A stretch of 64,000 nt of DNA from Methylomonas montana (GCF_030490285.1 NZ_CP129884.1:4154001-4218000), one strand, 5' to 3'. Positions 37,090 through 48,582 are shown, counted from the first letter of the stretch. Notes: generated by a model not told the origin, from the letters alone. Made by a program: numbers and translations.

Positions 37090-38374
37090 TTTAATCGGCT
37101 TGGCACTTTTGCTGTTGAGCCAAACTGTCTGGTCCGCCGCCAAAATCGAAAACTGGCAAACGCCGCAAGGCAGCCGTATTTATTACGTGCGCACCGCCGG
37201 CTTGCCGATGGTCGATGTACGGGTGGTATTCGATGCCGGCAGCGCCCGCGATGAAGCGCAATTCGGCGTCGCCGCGCTGACCTCCGCGTTACTGGACAGC
37301 GGCGCCGGTAATTTGAACGCCGACGACATCGCCCAGCGTTTCGAATCGGTCGGCGCGCAATACTCGGCTGGCGTCAGCGAAGACATGGCCTGGCTAGCGG
37401 TACGGACGCTGACCGAGAAAGCCTTGTTCGATAAAGCGCTGGCCACTTTCGAAACCGTGTTGACGCAGCCGGCCTTTAACGAAGCCGACTTTCAACGCGA
37501 GAAAGCCCGCACCTTGGCCGGTTTGAAACATCGCGAAGAATCGCCTGGCGAGCTGGCTGGCATTGCCTTCAACAAAGCGCTTTACGGCGATCATCCCTAC
37601 GCCCATCCGGAGGCCGGTATCGTCGAAACCGTGGCCGGTTTTAGCGCCGCCGATCTGAAAAACTTTTATCAAAAACACTATGTGGCTGCCAACGCAATGG
37701 TGGTGATCGTCGGCGACGTCAGCCGCGAGCAAGCCGAGCGCACCGCGAACGAACTGCTGAGCAAATTACCGGTTGGCAGCAAACCCGCCGAGATTCCAGC
37801 GGTGACGATGCCAAGCAAAGCCAGCAAACAACATATCGAGTTCCCTTCCACGCAAACCCATGTCTTGGTGGGCTTGCCGGGCACCTACCGTAAAGACCCG
37901 GATTATTTTGCCTTGTATGTTGGCAATCATATCCTAGGCGGTGCCAGCATGGTTTCCAGATTGTTTGACGAAGTGCGGGAAAAACGTGGCTTGGCTTATA
38001 GCGCCCACAGTATGTTTGCCCCGCTGTACCGGCAAGGCCCGTTCATGATGAGTCTGCAAACCCGTAACGACCAAGCCGAGCAGGCTTTGGACGTGCTACA
38101 CAAGACCTTCGATGAATTTTTGAATAAAGGCCCGACCGATGCAGAGTTGACCGCTGCCAAGCAAAATATCACCGGCGGCTTTGCGATGCGTTTCGATACC
38201 AACAGCAAGCTGACCGACTACGTGGCCATGATCGGTTTTTATCAGCAGCCGCTGGATTATCTGGATACCTTTCAGAGCAATGTCGAAGCCGTCAGCATCG
38301 AGCAAATCAAGGATGCGTTCAAACGCCGGGTAAAACCGGAATTGTTGCAAACCGTGACAGTAGGTCAGAAATAA
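37079..38374 (+). CDS. M16 family peptidase-like protein (non-catalytic partner)
   Basis: A 431-residue exported homologue of the preceding M16 protein with an N-terminal signal peptide (about 1-20). At the position of the zinc motif there is VAALTSALLDSGAGN, with no HxxEH, so it should be inactive and form the partner subunit. The C-terminal half has the usual M16 arginine/tyrosine region (FDEVREKRGLAYSAHS). It starts inside the end of its partner, suggesting coupled translation. Confidence 0.92.
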   Translation: MRFNLIGLALLLLSQTVWSAAKIENWQTPQGSRIYYVRTAGLPMVDVRVVFDAGSARDEAQFGVAALTSALLDSGAGNLNADDIAQRFESVGAQYSAGVSEDMAWLAVRTLTEKALFDKALATFETVLTQPAFNEADFQREKARTLAGLKHREESPGELAGIAFNKALYGDHPYAHPEAGIVETVAGFSAADLKNFYQKHYVAANAMVVIVGDVSREQAERTANELLSKLPVGSKPAEIPAVTMPSKASKQHIEFPSTQTHVLVGLPGTYRKDPDYFALYVGNHILGGASMVSRLFDEVREKRGLAYSAHSMFAPLYRQGPFMMSLQTRNDQAEQALDVLHKTFDEFLNKGPTDAELTAAKQNITGGFAMRFDTNSKLTDYVAMIGFYQQPLDYLDTFQSNVEAVSIEQIKDAFKRRVKPELLQTVTVGQK

Positions 38375-38376
38375 AA

Positions 38377-39717
<1,341 letters not shown>

Positions 39718-39787
39718 TTGGGTTTGTTGCTTTTTAGCAAGCCCCATCTTTCCCGCACGCGGAAATCTAAAACTGGTTGTCCATTAA

Positions 39788-39825
39788 GTGTCGCTAATGT
39801 CTAGCCCGCCTACGATTAGCGACAC
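39788..39825. terminator. Inverted repeat between convergent genes, probable bidirectional terminator
   Basis: Perfect 11-base arms, GTGTCGCTAAT at 39788-39798 and ATTAGCGACAC at 39815-39825, with a 16-base loop. It lies between the ends of yfhL and the convergent permease gene and abuts the permease stop codon. A smaller TTGCT-ttt-AGCAA hairpin follows yfhL at about 39726-39738. No long T-run is present, so termination is inferred from position. Confidence 0.5.
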
Positions 39826-39827
39826 AA

Positions 39828-40928
39828 TCAATCAGCATCATCAGCCGAAATTTCAGAACCAGCACCAGAACCAGACTCAAACCCCTCCTGCTCCTTCCTT
39901 ATCAACCAATCCAACACCAACGCATAACTGGTTGCCAACAAAGTCGGGCCGATAAACACGCCGATGAAACCAAACGCCAACAAGCCACCGAATATCCCGA
40001 ACACGATCAACACAAACGGTAATTCCACTTCCCGGCTGATTAGTATCGGCCGCAACCAGTTGTCGATCGTGCCGACGAAGGCCAGGAACCAGATCGCGAT
40101 GAATATCGCCCAGCCGGTTTCGCCTTCGGCCAACAGCCATAATGAGATCGGCAACCAGATCACGGTTCCGGCCGCCGGGATGATCATCAAGAAGAAAGCC
40201 ACCACCCCCAGCACGAAAGCGTAAGGCACACCGGCAATCACAAAGCCCAGGATAGACGCCAACGCCTGCGCGAGCGCGGTGCCGAGGATACCGTAAACCA
40301 CGGCCCGCAGACTGGAGCGGACGATGTGCAGGATGCGCTGGGTTTGCTCGCCGGCCAGGCGTTCGACGGCGATGACGACGTGCTGGGCGACGTGTTCGCC
40401 GTCGCGATAGAAGAAAAACAGCACCAGGATACTCAGGCCCATATGCATCAATTCCGCAGCCAGATTGATGCTTTGTTGCAACACCCAAGTGCTGGCGCCC
40501 AAGGCATATTGCCGGGCCAGATTGACGAGGCGGCTGGAATCTTCACCGAAGCTTTGCCAGGCAGTAACGGCCTTATCGCCGACCAAGGGCAAAGATTGCA
40601 GCCAGGTCGGCGCCGCCGGCCAGACATGGGCGCTTTGGTTCAGCCATTGCAGCATCCGGTTGATGTCGTCCGTAAAGGTAAATCCTGCCGCGACAAACGG
40701 GGTCAGCAGCAAAATGCCGATCGGCAAGACCATCGCCGCCGCCGCCCAGTTAGCAGTCAGTTTCCAGTCGCGCAAACGGGCATACAGCGGCCAGGTCACA
40801 AAACAGAGGATGGCCGCCCACAACAGATCGAAAAGAAACGGCCGCAACACCTGATAACAGGCAAACAGCAGCAGGCACAAGGCCGCAAGACTAGCGATTT
40901 TTTCGTAACGGGAAATTTGGATAGGCAT
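39828..40928 (-). CDS. AI-2E family transporter
   Basis: A polytopic membrane protein of about 366 residues with seven or eight helices and the central duplicated hydrophobic region of the AI-2E/PerM/TqsA family (ILVLFFFYRDGE, then GVPYAFVLGVVAFFLMIIPAAGTVIWLP, then FVGTIDNWLRPILIS). ATG 40928 is preferred to the TTG two codons earlier. Family members export small molecules or ions; the name does not prove autoinducer transport here. The C-terminal tail is acidic. Confidence 0.9.
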   Translation of the reverse strand: MPIQISRYEKIASLAALCLLLFACYQVLRPFLFDLLWAAILCFVTWPLYARLRDWKLTANWAAAAMVLPIGILLLTPFVAAGFTFTDDINRMLQWLNQSAHVWPAAPTWLQSLPLVGDKAVTAWQSFGEDSSRLVNLARQYALGASTWVLQQSINLAAELMHMGLSILVLFFFYRDGEHVAQHVVIAVERLAGEQTQRILHIVRSSLRAVVYGILGTALAQALASILGFVIAGVPYAFVLGVVAFFLMIIPAAGTVIWLPISLWLLAEGETGWAIFIAIWFLAFVGTIDNWLRPILISREVELPFVLIVFGIFGGLLAFGFIGVFIGPTLLATSYALVLDWLIRKEQEGFESGSGAGSEISADDAD

Positions 40929-41081
40929 AATCAAGGACGCAGCAGCTAACGGAATTTAAATCAGGCTCCGAGTTTACGGCATTCTCGGTTAAGCCGGTAT
41001 GACAGCCGGCGATTTAATCAGCGCTTGCTTGTCCGGCGGCGCTTTACATAGAATGCTTAAGTCTTTAACTGGAGTCTTGCC

Positions 41082-41603
41082 GTGAGCGAAGCCCGAGAGT
41101 TTATCCCGATCAATATCGCCGTGTTGACGATATCCGATACCCGTACCGAAGCGGACGACATATCCGGGCAAACCCTGGCGACCGGTTTGACCGATGCCGG
41201 GCATCAATTGATCGACAAGAAAATCGTCCCCGACGATATTTACCAAATTCGTGCAGCCGTCAGCCATTGGATCGCCGATCCGGCGGTCAACGCCATCATC
41301 ACCACCGGCGGCACCGGTGTGACCGGCCGCGACGGTACGCCTGAAGCCATCCTGCCCTTATTGGATAAAGTGTTGGATGGCTTCGGCGAAGTGTTTCGGA
41401 TGCTTTCTTATCAAGACATCAAAAGTTCGACGATGCAATCGCGGGCCATCGCCGGCGTCGCCAACGCCACCTATATATTCTGTGTGCCGGGCTCGTCCGG
41501 CGCTTGCCGCACGGCTTGGGAATCCTTGATCAAAGATCAATTGGATTACCGCACCCGGCCGTGTAATCTGGTACAACTGATGCCTAGGCTGTTGGAGAAA
41601 TAA
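41082..41603 (+). CDS. moaB: Molybdenum cofactor biosynthesis protein B
   Basis: Molybdopterin adenylyltransferase-type protein of the MoaB/Mog fold, 173 residues. The signature [17 protein letters not shown] and the [15 protein letters not shown] nucleotide-binding region are intact. GTG 41082 is the start, preceded by a GGAGTC. It overlaps the next gene by one base (TAATG). Confidence 0.95.
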   Translation: MSEAREFIPINIAVLTISDTRTEADDISGQTLATGLTDAGHQLIDKKIVPDDIYQIRAAVSHWIADPAVNAIITTGGTGVTGRDGTPEAILPLLDKVLDGFGEVFRMLSYQDIKSSTMQSRAIAGVANATYIFCVPGSSGACRTAWESLIKDQLDYRTRPCNLVQLMPRLLEK

Positions 41604-41971
41604 TGCGTTCGCCTTTTCTATTTTTGGCTGCCGTCGGCGGCTTTACCGGTGTCGCGATGGGAGCCTTCGGCGCCCACGGCTTGAAGCATTTGCTGCCCGA
41701 TCACCTGTTGGAGGTTTATAAAACCGCGGTAAGCTACCAGATGTGGCATGTGTTGGCCTTGGCTTTGATCGCAGTGTTGCCGGAACATAAATTATTGCGC
41801 TGGGCCGGCTGGTTATTTGCGGCGGGCATCGTGCTGTTTTCCGGCAGTCTATACTTATTGGCGATATTCAATATCGGCTGGCTGGGCATGATTACCCCGT
41901 TCGGCGGCTTGGCCTTTTTAGCGGCTTGGGGATTATTGGCCTTTGTCGCTTTGCAAAAAAATCAGGAGTAA
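41603..41971 (+). CDS. DUF423 (YgdD-type) membrane protein
   Basis: A 122-residue inner-membrane protein with four hydrophobic helices. The N-terminal AVGGFTGVAMGAFGAHGLKHLLP and the YQMWHVLALALIAV stretch are the DUF423 signature. Function unknown. It is translationally coupled to moaB by a TAATG junction and followed three bases later by the PsiE-like gene. Confidence 0.92.
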   Translation: MRSPFLFLAAVGGFTGVAMGAFGAHGLKHLLPDHLLEVYKTAVSYQMWHVLALALIAVLPEHKLLRWAGWLFAAGIVLFSGSLYLLAIFNIGWLGMITPFGGLAFLAAWGLLAFVALQKNQE

Positions 41972-41974
41972 TCG

Positions 41975-42520
41975 ATGGAATCCAAACCACCCGCCAGACC
42001 CGCTCCGCCGCCTTCGTCAGCCTCCCGGCCCGGAGCGAACCGCAATTTGCGCGACGACCCTCAAGAGGTAAAACTGCCGCCGGTCGCGGAAGATGGCATG
42101 CTCAAAGTGCTGCATGCGGTGATTCATTTCGCGGTCAGAGTATTGGCGGTGCTGATGGTATTGGTGATTTTATGGGCTGTGGCCGATGTCGGCTATGTGA
42201 TGTACCAACGCCTGGTCGAACCGCCGTTTTTGATGCTGACGGTATCCGACATTCTGGTGATTTTTGGTTCGTTCATGGCAGTGCTGATCGCGATAGAAAT
42301 TTTCATCAACATCACGCTGTACATCAAGCACGATACCCTGCCGATTAAAATGGTGATCGCCACCGCCTTGATGGCCGTGGCCCGGAAAGTCATCATGCTG
42401 GATTTCAAGGACCTGGATCCCGCTTACATTACGGCCATTGCCGCAGTCATCGTGGCATTGGGCCTGACTTACTGGCTGATTTCGTATAAGCCGCAACCCG
42501 TTAAACAAGAAGAGCGATAA
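41975..42520 (+). CDS. PsiE-family (phosphate-starvation-inducible) membrane protein
   Basis: A 181-residue protein with a proline-rich cytoplasmic N-terminus (about 1-45) and four hydrophobic helices. The middle LIAIEIFINITLYIKHDTLPIKMVIATALMAVARKVIMLDF matches the PsiE family core. Function unknown; induction by phosphate limitation is known only for the E. coli member. It starts three bases after the DUF423 gene and ends three bases before pepN. Confidence 0.88.
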   Translation: MESKPPARPAPPPSSASRPGANRNLRDDPQEVKLPPVAEDGMLKVLHAVIHFAVRVLAVLMVLVILWAVADVGYVMYQRLVEPPFLMLTVSDILVIFGSFMAVLIAIEIFINITLYIKHDTLPIKMVIATALMAVARKVIMLDFKDLDPAYITAIAAVIVALGLTYWLISYKPQPVKQEER

Positions 42521-42523
42521 ATA

Positions 42524-45166
42524 ATGCGCGACGCAACCCCGCAAACCGTTTACCTGAAAGACTACACCCCGCCCGAATACCTGATCGACAACGTCGAACT
42601 GAATTTCGATCTGGACGAACAACGTACCCACGTGCGCGCGACCTTGAGCTTGCGCCGCAATCCACAGAGCTTAGCCGAGAGTGTCGCACTAAAACTGCTA
42701 GGCGAGGAATTGCAACTGGTTAGCGTCGCGATCGACGGTGCACCGTTGGAACCAAGCCAATATCTGCTCGGCGAGGAAGCCTTGATCGTGCATGAGGTGC
42801 CGCAGGACAGGCCGTTTCAGATCATCATGGAGAACATCATCAATCCCGAGGCCAACACAGCGCTGGAAGGCTTGTATTTGTCCAACGGCATGCTCTGCAC
42901 CCAGTGCGAGGCACAGGGCTTTCGGAAAATCACCTGGTTTCTGGATCGGCCGGATGTGATGAGCCGCTTTAAGACCACGCTGGTCGCGGACAAAACCAAA
43001 TATCCGGTACTGTTATCCAATGGCAACAAAACCGGCAGTGGCGAGTTGGAAAACAATCGGCATTGGGTCAGTTGGGAAGACCCGTTTGCCAAACCTTGCT
43101 ACCTGTTCGCGCTGGTGGCCGGTCAACTGGAATGTGTGGCAGACGAATTTGTCACGATGAGCGGTCGCCATATTGCGCTGGAAATTTTCGTCGAACAGCA
43201 CAACGTCGATAAATGCGCGCATGCGATGCAGTCCCTAAAAAATGCGATGCGCTGGGACGAAGAGACCTACGGCCTGGAATACGACCTGGATTTGTACATG
43301 ATCGTTGCGGTGGACCATTTCAATATGGGGGCGATGGAAAACAAAGGTTTGAACGTGTTCAACACCAAGTTTGTGCTGGCCCGACCCGATACCGCCACCG
43401 ACAGCGATTACGAGCATATCGAAGGCGTGATCGGCCACGAGTATTTTCATAACTGGTCCGGCAACCGCGTTACCTGCCGCGACTGGTTTCAGCTGAGTTT
43501 GAAGGAAGGCTTTACCGTATTCCGCGACCAACAATTCAGCGGCGACATGACTTCGCCGGCCGTGAAGCGGATTGAAGACGTCAACGCATTACGGACTCGC
43601 CAGTTTGCCGAGGATGCCGGCCCGTTGGCGCATCCGGTGCGCCCGGAAGCTTATATCGAAATCAATAATTTCTATACGCTGACCGTTTACGAAAAAGGCG
43701 CGGAAGTGGTGCGGATGCTGCACACCTTGCTGGGCGCGGAGGGTTTTCGTAAAGGCTGCGATTTATATTTCCAACGTCACGATGGCCAGGCGGTCACTTG
43801 CGAAGATTTCATCAAAGCACTGGAAGAGGTCAACGGCGTGGAGATGAATCAATTCCGTCGCTGGTATGCGCAAGCCGGCACGCCGGTGTTGACGGTGAGC
43901 CAGCATTACGATGCCGCCACGCAACAGCTACATTTGACCATCCAGCAAAATTGTCCGCCGACGCCGAATCAACCGGTGAAAGCGCCGCTGCATATTCCGG
44001 TGAAACTGGGCTTGCTGGCAGCGGACGGCTCGGCCATGCCGATTCATTTCAACGGCACCAACCAAGCGGAAATCACCTTGGATGTCACCGAAGCCGAGCA
44101 AACCTTCAACTTCGAGAATCTGCCCCAGCCGCCGGTAGTATCACTATTAAGAGGTTTCTCGGCGCCGGTCACCTTGAAAATGCCACGCAGCCTGGACGAA
44201 CTGGCATTCTTGCTGCGGCACGACAGCGACACCTTCAATCGCTGGGAAGCCGGCCAGCAATTGGCGGTGCAGGCCATCTTCAAGCTGATCGAGGCGATAG
44301 AATCGGACAAACCTCTGCATTTGGAGCCGGTCATCGTCGAGGCCTATCGCAGCGTATTGACCGACCCTGTTGGGGATTTGTCTTATCAAGCCTTGCTGCT
44401 GGCGCTGCCGGAAGAGAGCTATTTGTCCGGGCAAATGGCTATCATCAATGTCGATGCGATTCATCAAGCCCGCGAATTTGTGAAAAAGACCCTGGCGGAA
44501 GCCTTGCAAGCCGAGCTTACACAGTTGTATATCCAACATCACCGCGACGAATCGGGCTGTTTCGATGCCGGCGCGGTCGGTCGGCGGCGCATGAAAAATA
44601 CCTGCCTGAGTTATTTGATTACGCTGGAATCCGAAGACAGCTACCAAATGGCCGAGAAACAATTCTATAGCGCCCGCAATATGACCGACCAACTGGCGGC
44701 GCTGGCGGCCATCGTCAACAGCCATCACCCCGCCAAGGCCAGAAGTCTGGACAGTTTTTACGTGCAATGGCGCAAGGAAGCACTGGTCGTCGATAAATGG
44801 TTTACCTTACAGGCTACCAGCAGCATGCCCAATACCTTTGCCACCGTGCAGGCCTTGATGCGGCATCCGGCTTTTGACATGAAAACACCGAATCGGGTGC
44901 GCTCGCTGATCGGTGCCTTCAGCCAAGCCAACCCGTTGCATTTCCATGCTAAAAACGGCGATGGCTACCGCTTCCTGGCCGATCAGGTATTGGCGCTGAA
45001 TACGCTCAATCCGCAAATCGCTTCCCGGATGGTAACCGGTCTGGCGCAATGGCGGCGTTATGACGCGGACCGTCAGGGCTTGATGAAACAGCAATTACAG
45101 CGTATTGTCGCTACCGAGCATCTGTCCAAGGATGTTTATGAGATCGCCAGCAAGAGTTTGGCGTAG
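42524..45166 (+). CDS. pepN: Aminopeptidase N
   Basis: Broad-specificity M1 zinc aminopeptidase of 880 residues, cytoplasmic. The substrate-recognition GAMENKGLN motif and the zinc motif HEYFHNW with the downstream glutamate in LSLKEGFTVFRDQQF are intact. The C-terminal helical domain with the SMPNTFATVQALMRHPAF and NRVRSLIGAF stretches is full length, as in E. coli PepN. It directly follows the PsiE-like gene. Confidence 0.98.
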   Translation: MRDATPQTVYLKDYTPPEYLIDNVELNFDLDEQRTHVRATLSLRRNPQSLAESVALKLLGEELQLVSVAIDGAPLEPSQYLLGEEALIVHEVPQDRPFQIIMENIINPEANTALEGLYLSNGMLCTQCEAQGFRKITWFLDRPDVMSRFKTTLVADKTKYPVLLSNGNKTGSGELENNRHWVSWEDPFAKPCYLFALVAGQLECVADEFVTMSGRHIALEIFVEQHNVDKCAHAMQSLKNAMRWDEETYGLEYDLDLYMIVAVDHFNMGAMENKGLNVFNTKFVLARPDTATDSDYEHIEGVIGHEYFHNWSGNRVTCRDWFQLSLKEGFTVFRDQQFSGDMTSPAVKRIEDVNALRTRQFAEDAGPLAHPVRPEAYIEINNFYTLTVYEKGAEVVRMLHTLLGAEGFRKGCDLYFQRHDGQAVTCEDFIKALEEVNGVEMNQFRRWYAQAGTPVLTVSQHYDAATQQLHLTIQQNCPPTPNQPVKAPLHIPVKLGLLAADGSAMPIHFNGTNQAEITLDVTEAEQTFNFENLPQPPVVSLLRGFSAPVTLKMPRSLDELAFLLRHDSDTFNRWEAGQQLAVQAIFKLIEAIESDKPLHLEPVIVEAYRSVLTDPVGDLSYQALLLALPEESYLSGQMAIINVDAIHQAREFVKKTLAEALQAELTQLYIQHHRDESGCFDAGAVGRRRMKNTCLSYLITLESEDSYQMAEKQFYSARNMTDQLAALAAIVNSHHPAKARSLDSFYVQWRKEALVVDKWFTLQATSSMPNTFATVQALMRHPAFDMKTPNRVRSLIGAFSQANPLHFHAKNGDGYRFLADQVLALNTLNPQIASRMVTGLAQWRRYDADRQGLMKQQLQRIVATEHLSKDVYEIASKSLA

Positions 45167-45214
45167 CCGTCACAATCACGTAAACTAGCGCCGAAATAAG
45201 CCATTCGCACAAGC

Positions 45215-45808
45215 ATGAACCCACGCACCGCTCAGGTTGAACGCAATACGCTCGAAACCCAGATTAAAGCTTCCATCAATCTCGACGGCAACGGCTCGGC
45301 CGCGTTTACTACCGGCTTGCCGTTTCTGGACCATATGCTGGATCAAGTAGCCAGGCACGGCTTGATAGACATGGAAATAGTCTCGCACGGCGACCTGCAT
45401 ATCGACGCCCACCACAGCGTGGAAGACATCGGCATCACGCTCGGCCAGACCTTTACCAAAGCGCTGGGCGATAAAAAAGGCATCTACCGCTATGGCCACG
45501 CCTACTGCCCGTTGGACGAATCTTTGTCGCGAGTGGTGGTGGATTTTTCCGGCCGTCCGGGCTTGTTTTATAACGTGGAATTCAAGCGCGCTTTTATCGG
45601 CAATTTCGACGTGGATTTGTTCAAGGAGTTTTTCCAGGGTTTCGTCAATCATGCCGGCGTGACCTTGCACATCGACAATCTGAAAGGCGGCAACGCTCAT
45701 CATATCGCCGAAACCGTTTTCAAGGCATTTGGCCGGGCCGTGCGGATGGCGATCAGCCTGGACCCGCGCATGGCGGGCATCATGCCTTCCACCAAAGGCA
45801 GTCTATAA
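45215..45808 (+). CDS. hisB: Imidazoleglycerol-phosphate dehydratase
   Basis: Sixth step of histidine synthesis; manganese enzyme. The 197-residue protein is monofunctional, without the phosphatase domain of enterobacterial HisB. Metal-binding motifs: [25 protein letters not shown] and the later [22 protein letters not shown]. First gene of a hisB-hisH-hisA-hisF-hisI cluster on the plus strand. Confidence 0.98.
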   Translation: MNPRTAQVERNTLETQIKASINLDGNGSAAFTTGLPFLDHMLDQVARHGLIDMEIVSHGDLHIDAHHSVEDIGITLGQTFTKALGDKKGIYRYGHAYCPLDESLSRVVVDFSGRPGLFYNVEFKRAFIGNFDVDLFKEFFQGFVNHAGVTLHIDNLKGGNAHHIAETVFKAFGRAVRMAISLDPRMAGIMPSTKGSL

Positions 45809-45855
45809 TTTCCAAGCATTCCGCCTAGAACCCCTGACCCTGAATCCCTAGTTTT

Positions 45856-46497
45856 ATGTCATCAGTAGCCGTTATCGATTACGGAATGGGCAATCTGCAT
45901 TCCATCGCCAAAGCGCTTCAACATGCCGACAGCAGCGTTAACGTACAAATCAGCGCCGATGCCGCCGTCATCCATGCGGCCGATCGCGTGGTGTTTCCCG
46001 GTGTCGGCGCGATCCGCGACTGCATGCAGGCCTTGACCGATAGCGGTTTGGCCGATGTGATCCGTGATGTATCTTCGAGCAAACCGTTCCTGGGCATCTG
46101 TCTGGGCATGCAGGCCTTGCTGACCGACAACGAGGAAAACGACGGCATTGACTGTCTGAATATAATTCCGGGGCATGTCCGGCGTTTTGCCGACCATATG
46201 CTCGACGGCGCAGGCAACGTCCTGAAAATCCCGCACATGGGCTGGAACCGGGTCAAACAAGTGCCGCACCCGCTTTGGCAAGACATTCCGGACCATAGCC
46301 GCTTCTATTTCGTGCATAGCTATTACGCGGTCCCTGACGATGCGCGGCATACCGCCGCCAGCGCCGATTATCCGCAAGCATTCACCTGCGCACTGGCAAA
46401 AGACAATGTGTTTGCCGTGCAATTTCACCCCGAAAAAAGCCAGGCAGTAGGTTTGCAATTATTGCAAAACTTCTTGCGCTGGAACGGGACGGTGTAA
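45856..46497 (+). CDS. hisH: Imidazole glycerol phosphate synthase, glutamine amidotransferase subunit
   Basis: Supplies ammonia from glutamine to HisF. The class I amidotransferase nucleophile lies in PFLGICLGMQALL. The His and Glu of the triad are in the C-terminal FAVQFHPEKSQAVG. The 213 residues are typical, and VIDYGMGNLHSIAKAL begins the protein. About 47 bases separate it from hisB. Confidence 0.98.
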   Translation: MSSVAVIDYGMGNLHSIAKALQHADSSVNVQISADAAVIHAADRVVFPGVGAIRDCMQALTDSGLADVIRDVSSSKPFLGICLGMQALLTDNEENDGIDCLNIIPGHVRRFADHMLDGAGNVLKIPHMGWNRVKQVPHPLWQDIPDHSRFYFVHSYYAVPDDARHTAASADYPQAFTCALAKDNVFAVQFHPEKSQAVGLQLLQNFLRWNGTV

Positions 46498-46564
46498 CTT
46501 CCAACCCTTAGATGTTGGCTTTACTAACCTTTAGATTTAGTGATTTAACTGTCGAGATTTAGAT

Positions 46565-47311
46565 ATGTTGCTGATACCCGCAATTGACTTGAAAGAAGGG
46601 AAATGTGTCCGTTTGCGCCAGGGCCGTATGGAAGACGACACCGTGTTTTCCGACGATCCGCTAGCCGTCGCCGGTCGCTGGGTGGAAGCGGGAGCGAAGC
46701 GATTGCATCTGGTCGATCTGGATGGCGCATTCGCCGGCAAACCCAAAAATGCCGAAGTGATCAAAGCCATCGCCCAAGCTTATCCGAATGTGCCGGTGCA
46801 AATCGGCGGCGGTATTCGCGACGAGGATACTATCCAAGCCTATCTGGAAGCCGGTGTGCAATATGTAATTATCGGCACCAAGGCGGTCAGCGAGCCGCAC
46901 TTCGTCCGCGACGTATCGATCGAATTTCCAGGCCACATCATCATCGGCTTGGACGCTCGCGACGGCAAGGTGGCTATCGACGGCTGGTCGAAATTGTCCC
47001 GCCACGACGTCATCGATCTGGCGCAAAAATTCGAAGCCAACGGCGTTGCCGCGATTATTTACACCGACATTTCCCGTGATGGCATGATGCAGGGCGTCAA
47101 TGTCGAAGCCACCGCCAATCTGGCGCGGGCGATTCATATCCCGGTCATCGCTTCGGGTGGCATCACCAACCTGGACGACATCAAAGCCCTCGGCGCGGTC
47201 GCTCACGAAGGCATCATGGGCGCCATTACCGGCCGAGCGATTTATGAAGGTACCCTGGATTTTGCCGAAGGGGAAAAATTGGCCGAATCGTTCGGTGAAA
47301 CCGATGCTTAA
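46565..47311 (+). CDS. hisA: Phosphoribosylformimino-5-aminoimidazole carboxamide ribotide isomerase
   Basis: TIM-barrel isomerase, fourth step of histidine synthesis. Two-fold barrel symmetry with the first catalytic Asp in [18 protein letters not shown] and the second in [14 protein letters not shown]. Phosphate-binding loops IGGGIRDE and [10 protein letters not shown] are present. The 248 residues match. It lies between hisH and hisF as usual. Confidence 0.98.
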   Translation: MLLIPAIDLKEGKCVRLRQGRMEDDTVFSDDPLAVAGRWVEAGAKRLHLVDLDGAFAGKPKNAEVIKAIAQAYPNVPVQIGGGIRDEDTIQAYLEAGVQYVIIGTKAVSEPHFVRDVSIEFPGHIIIGLDARDGKVAIDGWSKLSRHDVIDLAQKFEANGVAAIIYTDISRDGMMQGVNVEATANLARAIHIPVIASGGITNLDDIKALGAVAHEGIMGAITGRAIYEGTLDFAEGEKLAESFGETDA

Positions 47312-47338
47312 GCTATAACCCGGTCTATCGTCAGTACA

Positions 47339-48112
47339 ATGAGCCTAGCCAAACGTATTATTCCTTGCCTGGATGTCGATAACGGCCGCGTCGTCAAAGG
47401 CGTCAAGTTCGTCGATATTCGCGATGCCGGCGATCCAGTGGAGATCGCCCGCCGCTACGATCGCGAAGGCGCCGATGAAATTACCTTTCTCGACATCACC
47501 GCCACTCACGATAACCGCGACACCATCGTCCATGTCGTCGAACAAGTGGCCAGCGAAGTTTTCATTCCGCTGACAGTCGGCGGCGGTATCAGAACTTTGG
47601 AGGATATCCGCACCATGCTCAATGCCGGCGCGGACAAAGTCGGCATCAATAGCGCAGCGGTGTTTCGGCCCGAATTCGTTAAAGAAGCAGCGGAAAAATT
47701 CGGCTCGCAATGCATCGTGGTCGCCATCGACGCCAAAAAAATCAGCCAGGACGGCGAGGAAGACCGCTGGGAAATCTTCACCCACGGCGGCCGCAAACCA
47801 ACCGGCATTAACGCCGTCGAATGGGCCGTCAGAATGAGGGATTACGGCGCCGGCGAAATCTTGCTGACCAGCATGGATAGAGACGGCACCAAGTCCGGCT
47901 TCGATTTGGCGCTGACGCGGGCCGTCAGCGAAGCGGTCAGCATCCCGGTGATCGCTTCCGGCGGCGTCGGCAACCTCGACCATCTAGCCGACGGCATCCT
48001 CGAAGGCAAAGCCGATGCGGTATTGGCCGCCAGCATTTTCCACTTTGCCGAATACACAATCGAACAGGCCAAAAAACACATGCAAGCTCGCGGTATAGAG
48101 GTGCGGCTATGA
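47339..48112 (+). CDS. hisF: Imidazole glycerol phosphate synthase, cyclase subunit
   Basis: TIM-barrel partner of HisH that closes the imidazole ring. Catalytic aspartates lie in [18 protein letters not shown] and [15 protein letters not shown]; phosphate loops [10 protein letters not shown] and [10 protein letters not shown] are present. The 257 residues are normal. The ATG of hisI overlaps its stop (ATGA), so hisF and hisI are translationally coupled. Confidence 0.98.
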   Translation: MSLAKRIIPCLDVDNGRVVKGVKFVDIRDAGDPVEIARRYDREGADEITFLDITATHDNRDTIVHVVEQVASEVFIPLTVGGGIRTLEDIRTMLNAGADKVGINSAAVFRPEFVKEAAEKFGSQCIVVAIDAKKISQDGEEDRWEIFTHGGRKPTGINAVEWAVRMRDYGAGEILLTSMDRDGTKSGFDLALTRAVSEAVSIPVIASGGVGNLDHLADGILEGKADAVLAASIFHFAEYTIEQAKKHMQARGIEVRL

Positions 48113-48495
48113 GCCTAGCCTGGCTGGACGAAATCGAATGGACCGAGGACGGCCTGGTGCCGGTTATCGCTCAAGATAGCATCGGCGGCCGTGTGATGAT
48201 GTTTGCCTGGATGAACCGCGAGGCGCTGGCGCTCACGGCCGCAGACGGTTATGCGGTATACTGGTCGCGTTCTCGCCAGCGCCTGTGGCGCAAAGGCGAG
48301 GAATCGGGGCACCGACAAAAAGTCATCGACATGCAACTGGATTGCGATGCTGATGTAATTTTGCTTAAAATTGAACAAGAAGGCGGCATCGCCTGCCATA
48401 CCGGCCGAGAAAGTTGCTTTTTCCGCAGCCTGCACGATGGTGCCTGGCAAACCACCGAGCCGGTCTTGAAAGACCCCAAAACCATCTACAAATAG
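48109..48495 (+). CDS. hisI: Phosphoribosyl-AMP cyclohydrolase
   Basis: Zinc- and magnesium-dependent third step of histidine synthesis. The 128-residue monofunctional protein has the [12 protein letters not shown] opening, the [18 protein letters not shown] active-site segment, the DCDADVILL metal site and CHTGRESCF, containing two of the zinc cysteines. No hisE domain is attached, and no hisE gene follows before the tRNA. Confidence 0.98.
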   Translation: MSLAWLDEIEWTEDGLVPVIAQDSIGGRVMMFAWMNREALALTAADGYAVYWSRSRQRLWRKGEESGHRQKVIDMQLDCDADVILLKIEQEGGIACHTGRESCFFRSLHDGAWQTTEPVLKDPKTIYK

Positions 48496-48506
48496 CCCCC
48501 TCACAC

Positions 48507-48582
48507 GCCGGCATAGCTCAGCAGGTAGAGCAGCGCACTCGTAACGCGAAGGTCGTAGGTTCGATTCCTATTGCCGGCACCA
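48507..48582 (+). tRNA. tRNA-Thr (anticodon CGT)
   Basis: A 76-base cloverleaf with the acceptor GCCGGCA at 48507-48513 paired to TGCCGGC at 48572-48578, discriminator A and an encoded CCA. The D stem is GCTC/GAGC; the T arm holds GGTTCGATTCC. The anticodon loop CTCGTAA reads CGT. By simple alignment to E. coli tRNA-Thr(CGT), positions 31 and 39 would be an A-C mismatch. The gene lies 11 bases after hisI, and an integrase gene lies immediately beyond it, so this tRNA is the insertion site of the mobile element. Confidence 0.95.
48561..48582 (+). other. Candidate left attachment site (attL core in tRNA 3' end)
   Basis: The T arm and acceptor 3' part of tRNA-Thr, including CCA, is the expected crossover segment for integrases of this type. 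The tRNA is intact, so the element would carry the 3' part as its own att core. The matching copy at the right end is not visible. Confidence 0.5.

Noticed and set aside
41926-42348. Plus-strand ORF of 140 residues overlapping the DUF423 and PsiE-like genes
   Set aside because: Out-of-frame shadow of the PsiE-like gene; arginine- and glycine-rich composition typical of shadow frames.
47339-48123. Identical first 12 bases of hisF and hisI (ATGAGCCTAGCC)
   Set aside because: Both encode Met-Ser-Leu-Ala at the start of unrelated enzymes. Twelve bases at a start codon are not enough to suggest duplication.
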